Assembly (NCBI RefSeq): GCF_014650055.1
Contig: NZ_BMUF01000006.1
Coordinates: 186,001-250,000 of the forward strand
Origin: Streptomyces malachitofuscus
GTDB lineage: Bacteria > Actinomycetota > Actinomycetes > Streptomycetales > Streptomycetaceae
Direction of reading: 5' to 3'
DNA: 64,000 nt
How positions within the stretch are numbered: position 1 is the stretch's first letter; every line of letters begins with the position of its first letter. Position numbers and translations under genes: made by a program. The notes under the pieces were generated by a model. That model ran no database searches and was not told where the DNA came from. It saw nothing but the letters and a program-made list of their open reading frames with translations. Below are positions 34,092 to 42,684 of the stretch, one piece after another.

Positions 34092-34270
34092 TTCAACCAG
34101 GAGCGGTCCAAGGGGTGTTGGCCCCGGAAGAACGCGGTTACCGTCCCTGAAGTGTTCGCGACACCCACGTCTCCGGGGTGACGGCGCACCCCGGCGCCCG
34201 CACGTACCGCACCCGCCACTCGTCTTCGCACCTGTTCCGCAAGGCCCCACCCCGTTCCCGGAGGGACTTC

Positions 34271-37200
34271 GTGCACAGAAGCAGACTCAAATCCAGCAAC
34301 GCCACGAGGCGTCACAGACTTCGCACCCCGCTCGCCCTGCTCACCGGCCTGCTGCTGGCCGTCGGCACCCCGGCGACCGTCGCCGGCGCCCACCCCGGAC
34401 ACCCGGAGCACGACGAACCAGCGGCCGCAGAGGGGCAGTTCCAGCAGGTCCCGCTCGCCAAGGGCGAGCCCGAGACGGGCGAGCCGATGTCGCTCGCCGT
34501 ACTCCCCGACCGCAGCGTCCTGCACACCTCGCGCGACGGCACCCTGCGGATCACCGACCAGGGCGGCGTCACCAAGGTCGCCGGCCGGCTCGACGTGTAC
34601 AGCCACGACGAGGAGGGCCTGCAGGGCGTCGGCGTCGACCCGGACTTCGAGAACAACCGGGCGATCTACCTCTACTACGCCCCGCCCCTCGACACCCCCG
34701 CGGGCGACGCCCCGGAGACCGGCACCGCCGAGGACTTCAAGAAGTTCGACGGCGTCAACCGCCTGTCCCGCTTCGTCCTCAACCCCAACGGCACGCTGGA
34801 CATGGCCAGCGAGAAGAAGGTCTTGGACGTCGCGGCCTCCCGGGGCATCTGCTGCCACGTCGGCGGCGACATCGACTTCGACGCCGAGGGCAACCTCTAC
34901 CTGTCCACCGGCGACGACACCAACCCCTTCGCCTCCGACGGCTACACGCCGATCGACGAACGGGCGGACCGCAACCCGGCCTTCGACGCCCGCCGCAGCT
35001 CCGGCAACACCAACGACCTGCGCGGCAAGATCCTGCGCATCAAGGTCGCCGAGGACGGCTCCTACACCGTCCCGGACGGCAACCTCTTCGCACCCGGCAC
35101 CGAGAAGACCCGCCCCGAGATCTACGCGATGGGCTTCCGCAACCCGTTCCGGATGAGCGTCGACGACAAGACCGGCATCGTCTACGTCGGTGACTACGGT
35201 CCCGACGCCGGCGCCGCCGACCCCGACCGGGGCCCGGCCGGCCAGGTCGAGTTCGCCAAGGTCACCGAGGCCGCCAACTTCGGCTGGCCGTTCTGCACCG
35301 GCGACAACGACGCCTACAGCGACTACGACTTCGCCACCGGCACCTCCGACGGCACGTTCGACTGCGATGCCCCGAAGAACACCTCGCGGCACAACACCGG
35401 CCTCGTCGACCTGCCGCCCGCCCAGCCCGCCTGGATCCCGTACGACGGCGGTTCCCTGCCCGAGTTCGGCAGCGGCTCCGAGTCGCCGATGGCCGGCCCG
35501 GTGTACCGCTACGACCCCGAGCTGGACTCCTCGGTGAAGTTCCCCGAGGCCTACGACGGTGACTTCTTCGCGGGCGAGTTCGGCCGCCGCTGGATCAAGC
35601 GGATCGAGCAGAACGAGGACGGCTCCGTCGCGAAGATCAACGACTTCCCGTGGACCGGCACCCAGATCATGGACATGGAGTTCGGGCCCGACGGCGCGCT
35701 CTACGTCCTGGACTACGGCGTCTCCTGGTTCCAGGGCGACGAGCACTCCGCGCTGTACCGGATCGAGAACGCCGAGGACGGCTTCTCCCCGATCGCCGAG
35801 GTCGCCGCCGACCGGACGTCGGGCGCGGCGGGCCTGAAGGTCAAGTTCACCGCCTCCGCCAAGGACGCCGACTCCCCGGACCTCACCTACAGCTGGGACT
35901 TCGGAGACGGCACCAAGGGCGAGGGACTCACCCCCACCCACAAGTACAAGAAGACCGGCACCTACACCGCCACCTTCACCGCGAAGGACCCTGAGGGCAA
36001 CACCGGTAACGCCAGCGTCCGGATCGTGGTCGGCAACACCGAGCCCACGGTGACCATCGAGGTCCCCGGCAACGGCACGCTGCTGCCCATGGGGGAGCCC
36101 ATCCCCTTCAAGGTGAAGGTCACCGACCCCGAGGAGACGATCGACTGCTCCCGGGTCAAGGTCGCCTACAGCCTCGGCCACGACTCCCACGCCCACGAGC
36201 TGACCAGCGAAATGGGCTGTGAGGGCACCCTCAACCCGCCGCCCGGCGACGGCGGTCACGACCCCAACGCCAACATCTACGGTGTCGTCGGCGCCAGTTA
36301 CACCGACGGCGGGGCCAACGGCCAGGAGGCCCTGACCGGCACCGCCCGCACCGTGATCCAGCCGCCGCACCGCCAGGCCGAGCACTTCGGCACCCAGCAG
36401 GGCGTGTCGGTGATCGACAAGACCGGCGCCAACGGCGGCAAGACCGTCGGCGACATCAACGACGGCGACTGGATCTCCTTCGGCCCCTACCGGTTCGACG
36501 GGCAGAAGAAGATGACCGTCCGCGCCTCCTCCGGCGGCTCCGGCGGCTTCATCGAGCTGCGCACCGGCTCGCCCAACGGCAAGCTGCACGGCTCCGCGTA
36601 CATCCCGCCGACCGGCAGCTGGGAGACGTTCCAGAACGTCGACGTGCCGCTGCGGTCGCTGCCCAAGCGCACCACGGAGATCTACCTGGTCTTCCGGGGC
36701 GGCGACGGAGCACTGTACGACGTCGACGACTTCGAGTTCTCCAAGGAGCCGTTCAAGAAGGGCAAGAAGGTCCTGGTCTTCTCCAGGACGGCGGGCTTCC
36801 GGCACGACTCCATCCCGGAAGGCGTCGCCGCGCTGAAGGAGCTGGGCGGCCCGGCCGGCATCTCCGTCACCGCCACCGAGGAGGCCCGGCAGTTCACCAC
36901 CGCCAACCTCGCCAAGTACGACGCGGTGGCCTTCCTCTCCACCACCGGTGACGTCCTGAACGCCGAGCAGCAGAAGGCGTTCGAGAACTACGTCAAGAAT
37001 GGCGGCGGCTACATGGGCATCCACGCCGCCGCCGACACCGAGTACGACTGGGAGTTCTACGGCGGCCTCGTGGGCGCCTACTTCGACTCGCACCCGGCCA
37101 TCCAGAAGGCCACCGTGCGCGTCCACGACCACGACCACCCGTCCACCGCGCACCTCGGCGACACCTGGGAGCGCACCGACGAGTGGTACAACTACCGCAC

Positions 37201-37984
37201 CAACCCGCGTGAGCAGGCCAAGGTCCTCGCCACCCTCGACGAGACCACCTACCAGGGCGGGAACATGAAGGGTGACCACCCGATCGCCTGGTGCCAGAGC
37301 TACGGCGGCGGCCGCTCCTTCTACACCGGCGGCGGCCACACCAAGGAGTCCTACGCCGACGAGGCCTTCCGGGCCCACCTGCTCGGCGGTCTGCAGTACG
37401 CCACCGGCCAGGTCAAGGCGGACTGCAAGCCGGACACGGGCTACCGGGAGATCTTCAACGGCGAGACCCTGGACGGCTGGAAGCAGGCCGGCCCCGGCAA
37501 GTTCGTCGTCAAGGACGGCGTGATGGAGACCGAGGGCGGCATGGGGCTGCTCTGGTACCAGGCCAAGGAGCTCGGGTCGTACTCCCTCAAGCTCGACTGG
37601 AAGATGCAGGGCGACGACAACTCCGGTGTCTTCGTGGGCTTCCCCGCCTCCGACGACCCCTGGTCCGCGGTGAACAAGGGCTACGAGATCCAGATCGACG
37701 CCACGGACGCGCCCGACCGCACCACGGGCTCCGTCTACTCCTTCAAGTCGGCGGACATCAAGGCCCGTGACCAGGTTCTGCGGCCGCCCGGCCAGTGGAA
37801 CTCCTACGAGATCAAGGTCCGCGGCGAACGCCTCCAGGTGTTCCTGAACGGAGTCAAGATCAACGACTTCACCAACAAGGACCCCGAGCGGAGCCTGACC
37901 GACGGCTACATCGGCCTCCAGAACCACGGCGCCGACGACCAGGTCTCCTTCCGCAACATCCAGCTGAAGGAACTGCCCTCCTAA
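34271..37984 (+). CDS. Giant secreted multidomain protein: sugar-dehydrogenase-like propeller, PKD, CBM6, ThuA, DUF1080
   Basis: A 1237-residue exported protein. Order: signal peptide (1 to about 40); a soluble-glucose-dehydrogenase-like beta propeller (about 60-500; LRGKILRI, YAMGFRNPFRM); a PKD domain (505-590; YSWDFGDG); a stretch with HDSHAHELTSEMGC; a CBM6-like carbohydrate-binding module (700-821; GDWISFGPYRF); a ThuA-like domain (831-1045; GGGYMGIHAAADTEYDW, GGGRSFYTGGGHT); and a C-terminal DUF1080 domain (1057-1237; IFNGETLDGWK, DDNSGVFV), now known as a 3-keto-disaccharide hydrolase fold. It probably acts on an oxidised glycoside outside the cell. Start is GTG 34271, with GGAGGG just before; the longer in-frame ATG at 34178 lacks a site and would bury the signal peptide. 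Confidence 0.9.
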   Translation: MHRSRLKSSNATRRHRLRTPLALLTGLLLAVGTPATVAGAHPGHPEHDEPAAAEGQFQQVPLAKGEPETGEPMSLAVLPDRSVLHTSRDGTLRITDQGGVTKVAGRLDVYSHDEEGLQGVGVDPDFENNRAIYLYYAPPLDTPAGDAPETGTAEDFKKFDGVNRLSRFVLNPNGTLDMASEKKVLDVAASRGICCHVGGDIDFDAEGNLYLSTGDDTNPFASDGYTPIDERADRNPAFDARRSSGNTNDLRGKILRIKVAEDGSYTVPDGNLFAPGTEKTRPEIYAMGFRNPFRMSVDDKTGIVYVGDYGPDAGAADPDRGPAGQVEFAKVTEAANFGWPFCTGDNDAYSDYDFATGTSDGTFDCDAPKNTSRHNTGLVDLPPAQPAWIPYDGGSLPEFGSGSESPMAGPVYRYDPELDSSVKFPEAYDGDFFAGEFGRRWIKRIEQNEDGSVAKINDFPWTGTQIMDMEFGPDGALYVLDYGVSWFQGDEHSALYRIENAEDGFSPIAEVAADRTSGAAGLKVKFTASAKDADSPDLTYSWDFGDGTKGEGLTPTHKYKKTGTYTATFTAKDPEGNTGNASVRIVVGNTEPTVTIEVPGNGTLLPMGEPIPFKVKVTDPEETIDCSRVKVAYSLGHDSHAHELTSEMGCEGTLNPPPGDGGHDPNANIYGVVGASYTDGGANGQEALTGTARTVIQPPHRQAEHFGTQQGVSVIDKTGANGGKTVGDINDGDWISFGPYRFDGQKKMTVRASSGGSGGFIELRTGSPNGKLHGSAYIPPTGSWETFQNVDVPLRSLPKRTTEIYLVFRGGDGALYDVDDFEFSKEPFKKGKKVLVFSRTAGFRHDSIPEGVAALKELGGPAGISVTATEEARQFTTANLAKYDAVAFLSTTGDVLNAEQQKAFENYVKNGGGYMGIHAAADTEYDWEFYGGLVGAYFDSHPAIQKATVRVHDHDHPSTAHLGDTWERTDEWYNYRTNPREQAKVLATLDETTYQGGNMKGDHPIAWCQSYGGGRSFYTGGGHTKESYADEAFRAHLLGGLQYATGQVKADCKPDTGYREIFNGETLDGWKQAGPGKFVVKDGVMETEGGMGLLWYQAKELGSYSLKLDWKMQGDDNSGVFVGFPASDDPWSAVNKGYEIQIDATDAPDRTTGSVYSFKSADIKARDQVLRPPGQWNSYEIKVRGERLQVFLNGVKINDFTNKDPERSLTDGYIGLQNHGADDQVSFRNIQLKELPS

Positions 37985-38000
37985 GGGCGACCGAGACGGC

Positions 38001-38032
38001 GGCGGGCGGAGGACGCCGGACCTCCGCCCGCC
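38001..38032 (+). terminator. Terminator hairpin after the multidomain gene
   Basis: GGCGGGCGGAGG (38001-38012) pairs with CCTCCGCCCGCC (38021-38032), 12-bp perfect stem and 8-base loop, separating the large gene from the Ebo-type operon. Confidence 0.8.
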
Positions 38033-38115
38033 GTCCCGCCGGGCCCGGCCGCCCGGCACCCCGCTCGTCCCCGCCGGCGCTCGCACCAGGTTCGCGTACG
38101 ACAAGGAGGCTGCCC

Positions 38116-39291
38116 ATGTCCGCCGAACCGTTCCTCCCCACCCCCTCCCCGGCCCCGCGCTTCGGCGTCTGGTTCATCGGGGCACGCGGATCCGTGGCCA
38201 CGACCGCCATCGCGGGCTGCGCCGCCGTCGCCGCCGGGCTCCACCCGCCGACCGGCATGGTCACCGAGACCCCCGACTTCGCCTCGTGCGGCCTGCCGCC
38301 GCTGTCGTCCCTCGTCTTCGGCGGCCACGACACCGTCGACTGCCCGCTCCCCAAGCGGGCGGAACACCTCGCCGACGGGGGTGTGCTGCCGCACGGCCTG
38401 CCGTCCGCGGTGCACGCCGAACTCGTCGCCGCCGACCGTGAGATCAGGCCCGGCGGCCCCGTGCCCGGCGACACGGACGGCGGCCCCGCCCGCACCGACG
38501 ACGACTGGATCGACGTGTTCGCGGCCGACATCCGCGATTTCGTCCGCCGCCAGGACCTCGCCGGCGCCGTCGTCGTGAACGTCGCCTCCACCGAGCCCGC
38601 GCCCGCCGACGGCTCCCTGCCGCCCAGCTCCCTCTACGCGGCCGCCGCCCTGCGCGCCGGCTGCCCCTACGTCAACTTCACCCCCTCCACGGGCCTGCAC
38701 CACCCGGAGCTGGCCCCGCTCGCCGCGTCCTCGGGCGTGCCGTACGCGGGCCGCGACGGCAAGACCGGGCAGACGCTGCTGCGTTCGGTACTCGGCCCGA
38801 TGTTCCTGCAACGCGCCCTCGCCGTGCGCGCGTGGTCCGGCACCAACCTGCTGGGCGGTGGCGACGGCGCCGCCCTCGCCGACCCGGCGGCCGCCGCCGC
38901 GAAGAACGCCGGCAAGGAACGCGTCCTCGCCGACACCCTCGGCTCCACTCCGGAGGGCGAGGTCCACATCGACGACGTACCGGCCCTCGGCGACTGGAAG
39001 ACGGCCTGGGACCACATCGCCTTCGACGGCTTCCTCGGCTCCCGCATGATCCTCCAGACCATCTGGCAGGGCTGCGACTCCGCCCTCGCCGCCCCGCTCG
39101 TCCTGGACCTGGCCCGACTGGCCGTCCGCGCCCGGGAGAAGGGCCTCACCGGCCCTCTGGGCGAACTGGGCTTCTACTTCAAGGACCCGGTCGGCGACGG
39201 TCCGTCGTCACTGGCCGAGCAGTACGCGGAGCTGAGGAGCTTCGCCGAACGGCTACGCGACGACACCGGCGCCCTCGGGACCCCGCGATGA
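38116..39291 (+). CDS. Inositol-3-phosphate synthase-like NAD-dependent cyclase
   Basis: A 391-residue protein of the myo-inositol-phosphate synthase family, which cyclises glucose-6-phosphate by an NAD-dependent internal redox and aldol step. The NAD fold begins FGVWFIGARGSVATT (residues 16-30). The active-site region shows GRDGKTGQTLLRSVL and WSGTNLLGGGDG; the C-terminal domain has DWKTAWDHIAFDGFLG and WQGCDSALAAPL. It differs from the usual short actinobacterial enzyme and looks like a divergent paralogue, so the product may be another cyclitol phosphate. ATG 38116 with AAGGAGG. First gene of a seven-gene overlapping run that is otherwise an Ebo cluster. Confidence 0.88.
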   Translation: MSAEPFLPTPSPAPRFGVWFIGARGSVATTAIAGCAAVAAGLHPPTGMVTETPDFASCGLPPLSSLVFGGHDTVDCPLPKRAEHLADGGVLPHGLPSAVHAELVAADREIRPGGPVPGDTDGGPARTDDDWIDVFAADIRDFVRRQDLAGAVVVNVASTEPAPADGSLPPSSLYAAAALRAGCPYVNFTPSTGLHHPELAPLAASSGVPYAGRDGKTGQTLLRSVLGPMFLQRALAVRAWSGTNLLGGGDGAALADPAAAAAKNAGKERVLADTLGSTPEGEVHIDDVPALGDWKTAWDHIAFDGFLGSRMILQTIWQGCDSALAAPLVLDLARLAVRAREKGLTGPLGELGFYFKDPVGDGPSSLAEQYAELRSFAERLRDDTGALGTPR

Positions 39292-40832
39292 ACCGCCCGC
39301 CCGCCGACGACCGCGGCGCGCCGAGCAGGCCGGTCCCCGGGAAGGGCGGTGGGAGTTCCGCGTTGCCGGGCCTCGGCTCCCGGCGGGGCCGCGCCGGTGT
39401 ACGGGCCGGGCTGCTGAGGCTGCCCGCACGGTTCACCGTCCGGGGTGACACGGCGGCGTCCGGGCCGGTCCCCGGGGAGGATGCCTTGCGGCGTGACCCC
39501 CGTCGTTGTTCCGGTGGGCCGGTGGGCCTGCCCGCGCTGGTCGCCGTTGCCGGGGCCGCCCTGGTGGGCGCGGGGGCGGAGGGGCCCGGCGGCGGTGCCG
39601 CCTCCCGTGCCGCGCGTCCGCGTCCGGGCCGGGCGGGTGCCTGGGCCGAACTCCTGCGGCTGCCCGCGCTGGTCGCCGTTGCCGGGGCCGCCCTGGTGGG
39701 CGCGGGGGCGGAGGGGCCCGGCGGCGGTGCCGCCTCCCGTGCCGCGCGTCCGCGTCCGGGCCGGGCGGGTGCCTGGGCCGAACTCCTGCGGCTGCCCGCG
39801 CTGGTCGCCGTTGCCGGGGCCGCCCTGGTGGGCGCGGGGGCGGAGGGGCCCGGCGGCGGTGCCGCCTCCCGTGCCGCGCGTCCGCGTCCGGGCCGGGCGG
39901 GTGCCTGGGCCGAACTGCTGCGGCTGCCCGCCCTCTTCACCGTCCCCGGTGACGCCCTGGCCGGCGCGGCCGCGGTCGGCGCGCGACCCGGACCGCGGAC
40001 CCTGCTCGCCATCGGCTCCTCTCTGTGCCTGTACGAGGCGGGCATGGCCCTCAACGACTGGGCCGACCGCGCCGAAGACGCCGTCGAGCGCCCGCACCGC
40101 CCGATCCCGTCCGGCCGCGTCGAGCCGGCCGCCGCCCTCGCCGCCGCCTGCGGCCTCACCGGCGCCGGCCTGGTGCTCGCCGCCCGGGCCGGACGGCCCG
40201 CGCTCGCGGTGGCCGCTCCGCTTGCGGCGACCGTCTGGTCCTACGACCTGGCGCTGAAGCACACGCCCGCCGGACCCGCGGCCATGGCCGCGGCCCGCGC
40301 GCTGGACCTCCTCCTGGGCGCGGCCGCGACCGGCGGCGGCACCCGGGCCGCGCTGCCCTCCGCCGCACTGCTCGGCAGCCACACCCTGGCGGTCACGGCC
40401 GTGTCCCGCAGGGAAACCACCGGCGGCTCGGTCCTGGCCCCGCTGGCGGCGCTCGCAACCACGGGGCTGCTGACCCGGCTGGTCACCCACCGCCGCACCC
40501 GACTCCCGGCAGGCCGGCGGGCAGCAGCCGCCCCCGGCCTGCCGGGCTCCAGCCCCGCCGCGGAACCGAACAGCACCGGCGCCCTCGCCACCGCCCTGGG
40601 CGCCGCCTACGCGGCCACGGCCGCCCGGCCCTACTTCCATGCCGCGCTCAACCCCTCGCCCCCGCTCACCCAACGCGCCGTCGGCGGCGGGATCCGGGCC
40701 ACGATCCCGCTCCAGGCCGCGCTCGCCGCACGCTCCGGCTCGGCCGTCACCTCCCTCCTGACCGCGGCCCTCGTCCCGGCCGGCCGAGCGTTCGCCCGGA
40801 GGGCCGCCATGAGAAAGGTGAGCATCACGTGA
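39288..40832 (+). CDS. UbiA-family prenyltransferase (EboC-like) with internal 44-residue tandem repeats
   Basis: A 514-residue membrane protein. The UbiA core (about 209-514) has eight or so membrane segments and the Mg-diphosphate motif NDWADRAED (N256, D260, D264) followed by RPHRPIPSGR; the second Asp motif is degenerate. The first 80 residues are polar and low-complexity, and residues 81-212 are three consecutive copies of a 44-residue unit (LPALVAVAGAALVGAGAEG...). Each copy resembles the native first membrane segment (LPALFTVPGDALAGAAA) that follows. Normal relatives are about 300 residues, so the N-terminus has been lengthened by duplication. ATG overlaps the cyclase stop (ATGA). As EboC it may attach a prenyl or membrane anchor to a small precursor. 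Confidence 0.85.
   Translation: MNRPPADDRGAPSRPVPGKGGGSSALPGLGSRRGRAGVRAGLLRLPARFTVRGDTAASGPVPGEDALRRDPRRCSGGPVGLPALVAVAGAALVGAGAEGPGGGAASRAARPRPGRAGAWAELLRLPALVAVAGAALVGAGAEGPGGGAASRAARPRPGRAGAWAELLRLPALVAVAGAALVGAGAEGPGGGAASRAARPRPGRAGAWAELLRLPALFTVPGDALAGAAAVGARPGPRTLLAIGSSLCLYEAGMALNDWADRAEDAVERPHRPIPSGRVEPAAALAAACGLTGAGLVLAARAGRPALAVAAPLAATVWSYDLALKHTPAGPAAMAAARALDLLLGAAATGGGTRAALPSAALLGSHTLAVTAVSRRETTGGSVLAPLAALATTGLLTRLVTHRRTRLPAGRRAAAAPGLPGSSPAAEPNSTGALATALGAAYAATAARPYFHAALNPSPPLTQRAVGGGIRATIPLQAALAARSGSAVTSLLTAALVPAGRAFARRAAMRKVSIT
39528..39923. repeat. Three tandem copies of a 132-bp unit in the UbiA gene
   Basis: Units at 39528-39659, 39660-39791 and 39792-39923, codon-aligned (44 codons each) and almost identical; the only difference I found is a C-to-G change near the end of the third unit (CTCCTG versus CTGCTG). 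A degenerate fourth start (CTGCCCGCCCTCTTC) follows at 39924. The near-identity implies recent expansion or ongoing conversion. Confidence 0.95.
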
Positions 40833-41956
40833 GCCGGAATCCGCACCAGGGGGCAGACCGGAACACGCCCCGGGACGCGCCCGACCGCCCGGCCCGGCAC
40901 TCGGGCCGCGACGGGAGCGAGGACCGGCCACGGGACGTGAGCCGGGAGGCCTACGTGCACGGTTCGGACACCGGTCGGACCGGAGGCGGGGCCCCCGCAA
41001 GGGACCCGGGACCGGGTGGGGGCGAACGCGCCGGCACAGCGCTTCGTTTCGGCTACGGCACCAACGGCCTCGCCGATCTCCGTCTCGACGACGCCCTCGC
41101 CCTCCTCGCCGACCTCGGCTACGACGGCGTGGGCCTGACCCTCGACCACATGCACCTCGACCCGCTCGCCCCGGACCTCGCCGCCCGCACCCGCCGGGTC
41201 GCGCACCGGCTGGACGAGCTCGGGCTCGGCGTGACCGTGGAGACCGGCGCCCGCTATGTGCTCGACCCGCGCCGCAAGCACGGCCCGTCCCTGCTGGACC
41301 CCGACCCGGACGACCGCGCCCGCCGCGTCGACCTGCTCGTACGCGCCGTCCGTGTCGCCGCCGAACTCGGCGCCCACGCCGTGCACTGCTTCAGCGGCAT
41401 CGTCCCCGACGGCACCGACGAGGACACCGCCTGGAAACGCCTCGCCGAGACCCTCACCCCCGTCCTGGACGCCGCCGCGACCGCAGGCGTCCCCCTCGCC
41501 GTCGAACCCGAACCCGGCCACCTCCTCGCCACCCTCGCCGACTTCCACCGGCTGCGCCGCACGCTCGGCGACCCCGAGCCCCTCGGCCTCACCCTGGACA
41601 TCGGTCACTGCCAGTGCCTCGAACCCGCCCCTCCCGCGGACTGCGTGCGCGACGCCGCCCCCTGGCTGCGCCACGTCCAGATCGAGGACATGCGCCGGGG
41701 CGTCCACGAACACCTCCCCTTCGGCGACGGCGAGATCGACTTCCCACCCGTCCTCGCGGCCCTGGCCGCCACCGGATACCAGGGGCTGACCGTCGTCGAG
41801 CTGCCCCGGCACTCCCACGCGGGCCCGCACTTCGCCGCCCACTCCCTCCCGTTCCTCCGCAGGGCCGACCGACTCGCGGCGGCCGCCACCCCCTCCGTCC
41901 CCGTCCCACCGCACGGCGATCCCTCCGCCACCCCCGAAGGGAGCAGCACCTCATGA
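40829..41956 (+). CDS. TIM-barrel sugar isomerase/epimerase in Ebo-type cluster
   Basis: A 375-residue AP-endonuclease-2-type TIM barrel. The fold starts at about residue 72 (LRFGYGTNGLADLRLDDAL) and has metal-site blocks PLAVEPEPGHLLA, TLDIGHCQC, RHVQIEDMRRGVHEHLPFGDGEID and LTVVELPRHSH. The first 70 residues are Arg/Asp/Gly-rich, probably disordered, and unlike family members. The GTG at 40829 overlaps the UbiA stop (GTGA). An in-frame later start is possible, but none has a good ribosome site. This gene is extra to the standard EboA, B, C, E, F set and may prepare the sugar-like precursor. Confidence 0.85.
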   Translation: MSRNPHQGADRNTPRDAPDRPARHSGRDGSEDRPRDVSREAYVHGSDTGRTGGGAPARDPGPGGGERAGTALRFGYGTNGLADLRLDDALALLADLGYDGVGLTLDHMHLDPLAPDLAARTRRVAHRLDELGLGVTVETGARYVLDPRRKHGPSLLDPDPDDRARRVDLLVRAVRVAAELGAHAVHCFSGIVPDGTDEDTAWKRLAETLTPVLDAAATAGVPLAVEPEPGHLLATLADFHRLRRTLGDPEPLGLTLDIGHCQCLEPAPPADCVRDAAPWLRHVQIEDMRRGVHEHLPFGDGEIDFPPVLAALAATGYQGLTVVELPRHSHAGPHFAAHSLPFLRRADRLAAAATPSVPVPPHGDPSATPEGSSTS

Positions 41957-42684
41957 ACCACCCCCAGGCCACCCCGGAGGCCGGCACCACCGGCAGACCG
42001 GCGCCCACCGGTGACGGCACCACCCCCGCCCTCACCCCGCCCGCCGAGCTGCGCGGCCGCCTCGCCGGCCTGCTGGGCGGAGCCGCCCGCGCCTGGCTCG
42101 ACCAGGCCCTGGACGAGGCCGCCGCCCACCCCGGCACCCACGGCCCCATCTCGGTGTGGGAACTGCGCCTGGCCGAGGCCGGCCGCCGCTGCGGCCCCGC
42201 CCACGCCGACGCCGCCCGCGTGCTCATCCTGCACGCGGCCCACGCCGACGCCGACGCGCTGACCCGGGTCTACTACCAGGGCACCGCCGACGAACGCCGA
42301 GCCGTCCTGCACGCCCTGCCGCACCTCGTGCCGGACGGCCCCGGCGCCCTCCCGCTCGTCGAGGACGCCCTGCGCACCAACGACACCCGGCTCGTCGCCG
42401 CCGCCCTCGGCCCCTACGGCGCCCGCCACCTGGACGCCCACGCCTGGCGGCACGCCGTACTGAAGTGCCTCTTCACCGGCGTCGGCCTGGACCAGGTGGC
42501 GGACCTGGCCCCGCGCGCCCGGGGCGACGCCGAACTCGGCCGGATGCTCGGCGACTACGCCGAGGAACGCCGCGCCGCCGGCCGCCCCGTACCGGAGGAC
42601 CTGCACCGCGTTCTGGCCCTGACCGGGTCGGCCCCCGCCGCCCCGGCCCAGGGCACGGACGACCCCCACGGCAAGGAGTCCTGA
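41953..42684 (+). CDS. eboA: EboA domain-containing protein
   Basis: A 243-residue soluble, helix-rich protein matching EboA: LDQALDEAAAHP, YYQGTADERRAVLHALPHL, VEDALRTNDTRLVAAALGPYGARHLD and HAVLKCLFTGV. No enzymatic motif is visible. EboA proteins belong to the ebo cluster, needed in cyanobacteria for scytonemin-precursor export to the periplasm; their biochemical role is unknown. ATG 41953 overlaps the previous stop (ATGA) and its own stop overlaps the next ATG (TGATG), so it is fully embedded in the operon. Confidence 0.88.
   Translation: MNHPQATPEAGTTGRPAPTGDGTTPALTPPAELRGRLAGLLGGAARAWLDQALDEAAAHPGTHGPISVWELRLAEAGRRCGPAHADAARVLILHAAHADADALTRVYYQGTADERRAVLHALPHLVPDGPGALPLVEDALRTNDTRLVAAALGPYGARHLDAHAWRHAVLKCLFTGVGLDQVADLAPRARGDAELGRMLGDYAEERRAAGRPVPEDLHRVLALTGSAPAAPAQGTDDPHGKES

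Noticed and set aside
33983..38104. Very long open frame (1373 codons) antisense to the large secreted protein gene
   Set aside because: It is a codon-bias shadow: no ribosome site, Val/Gly/Arg-rich translation and no domain, while the sense frame holds five recognisable domains.
39528..39923. CRISPR-like or minisatellite array
   Set aside because: Units are 132 bp, contiguous without unique spacers and codon-aligned, so this is a coding tandem duplication.
39174..41000. Long antisense frame over the UbiA gene with repeated Arg/Gly/Thr-rich units
   Set aside because: The apparent protein repeats merely mirror the 132-bp DNA repeat; the sense frame contains a genuine UbiA motif.
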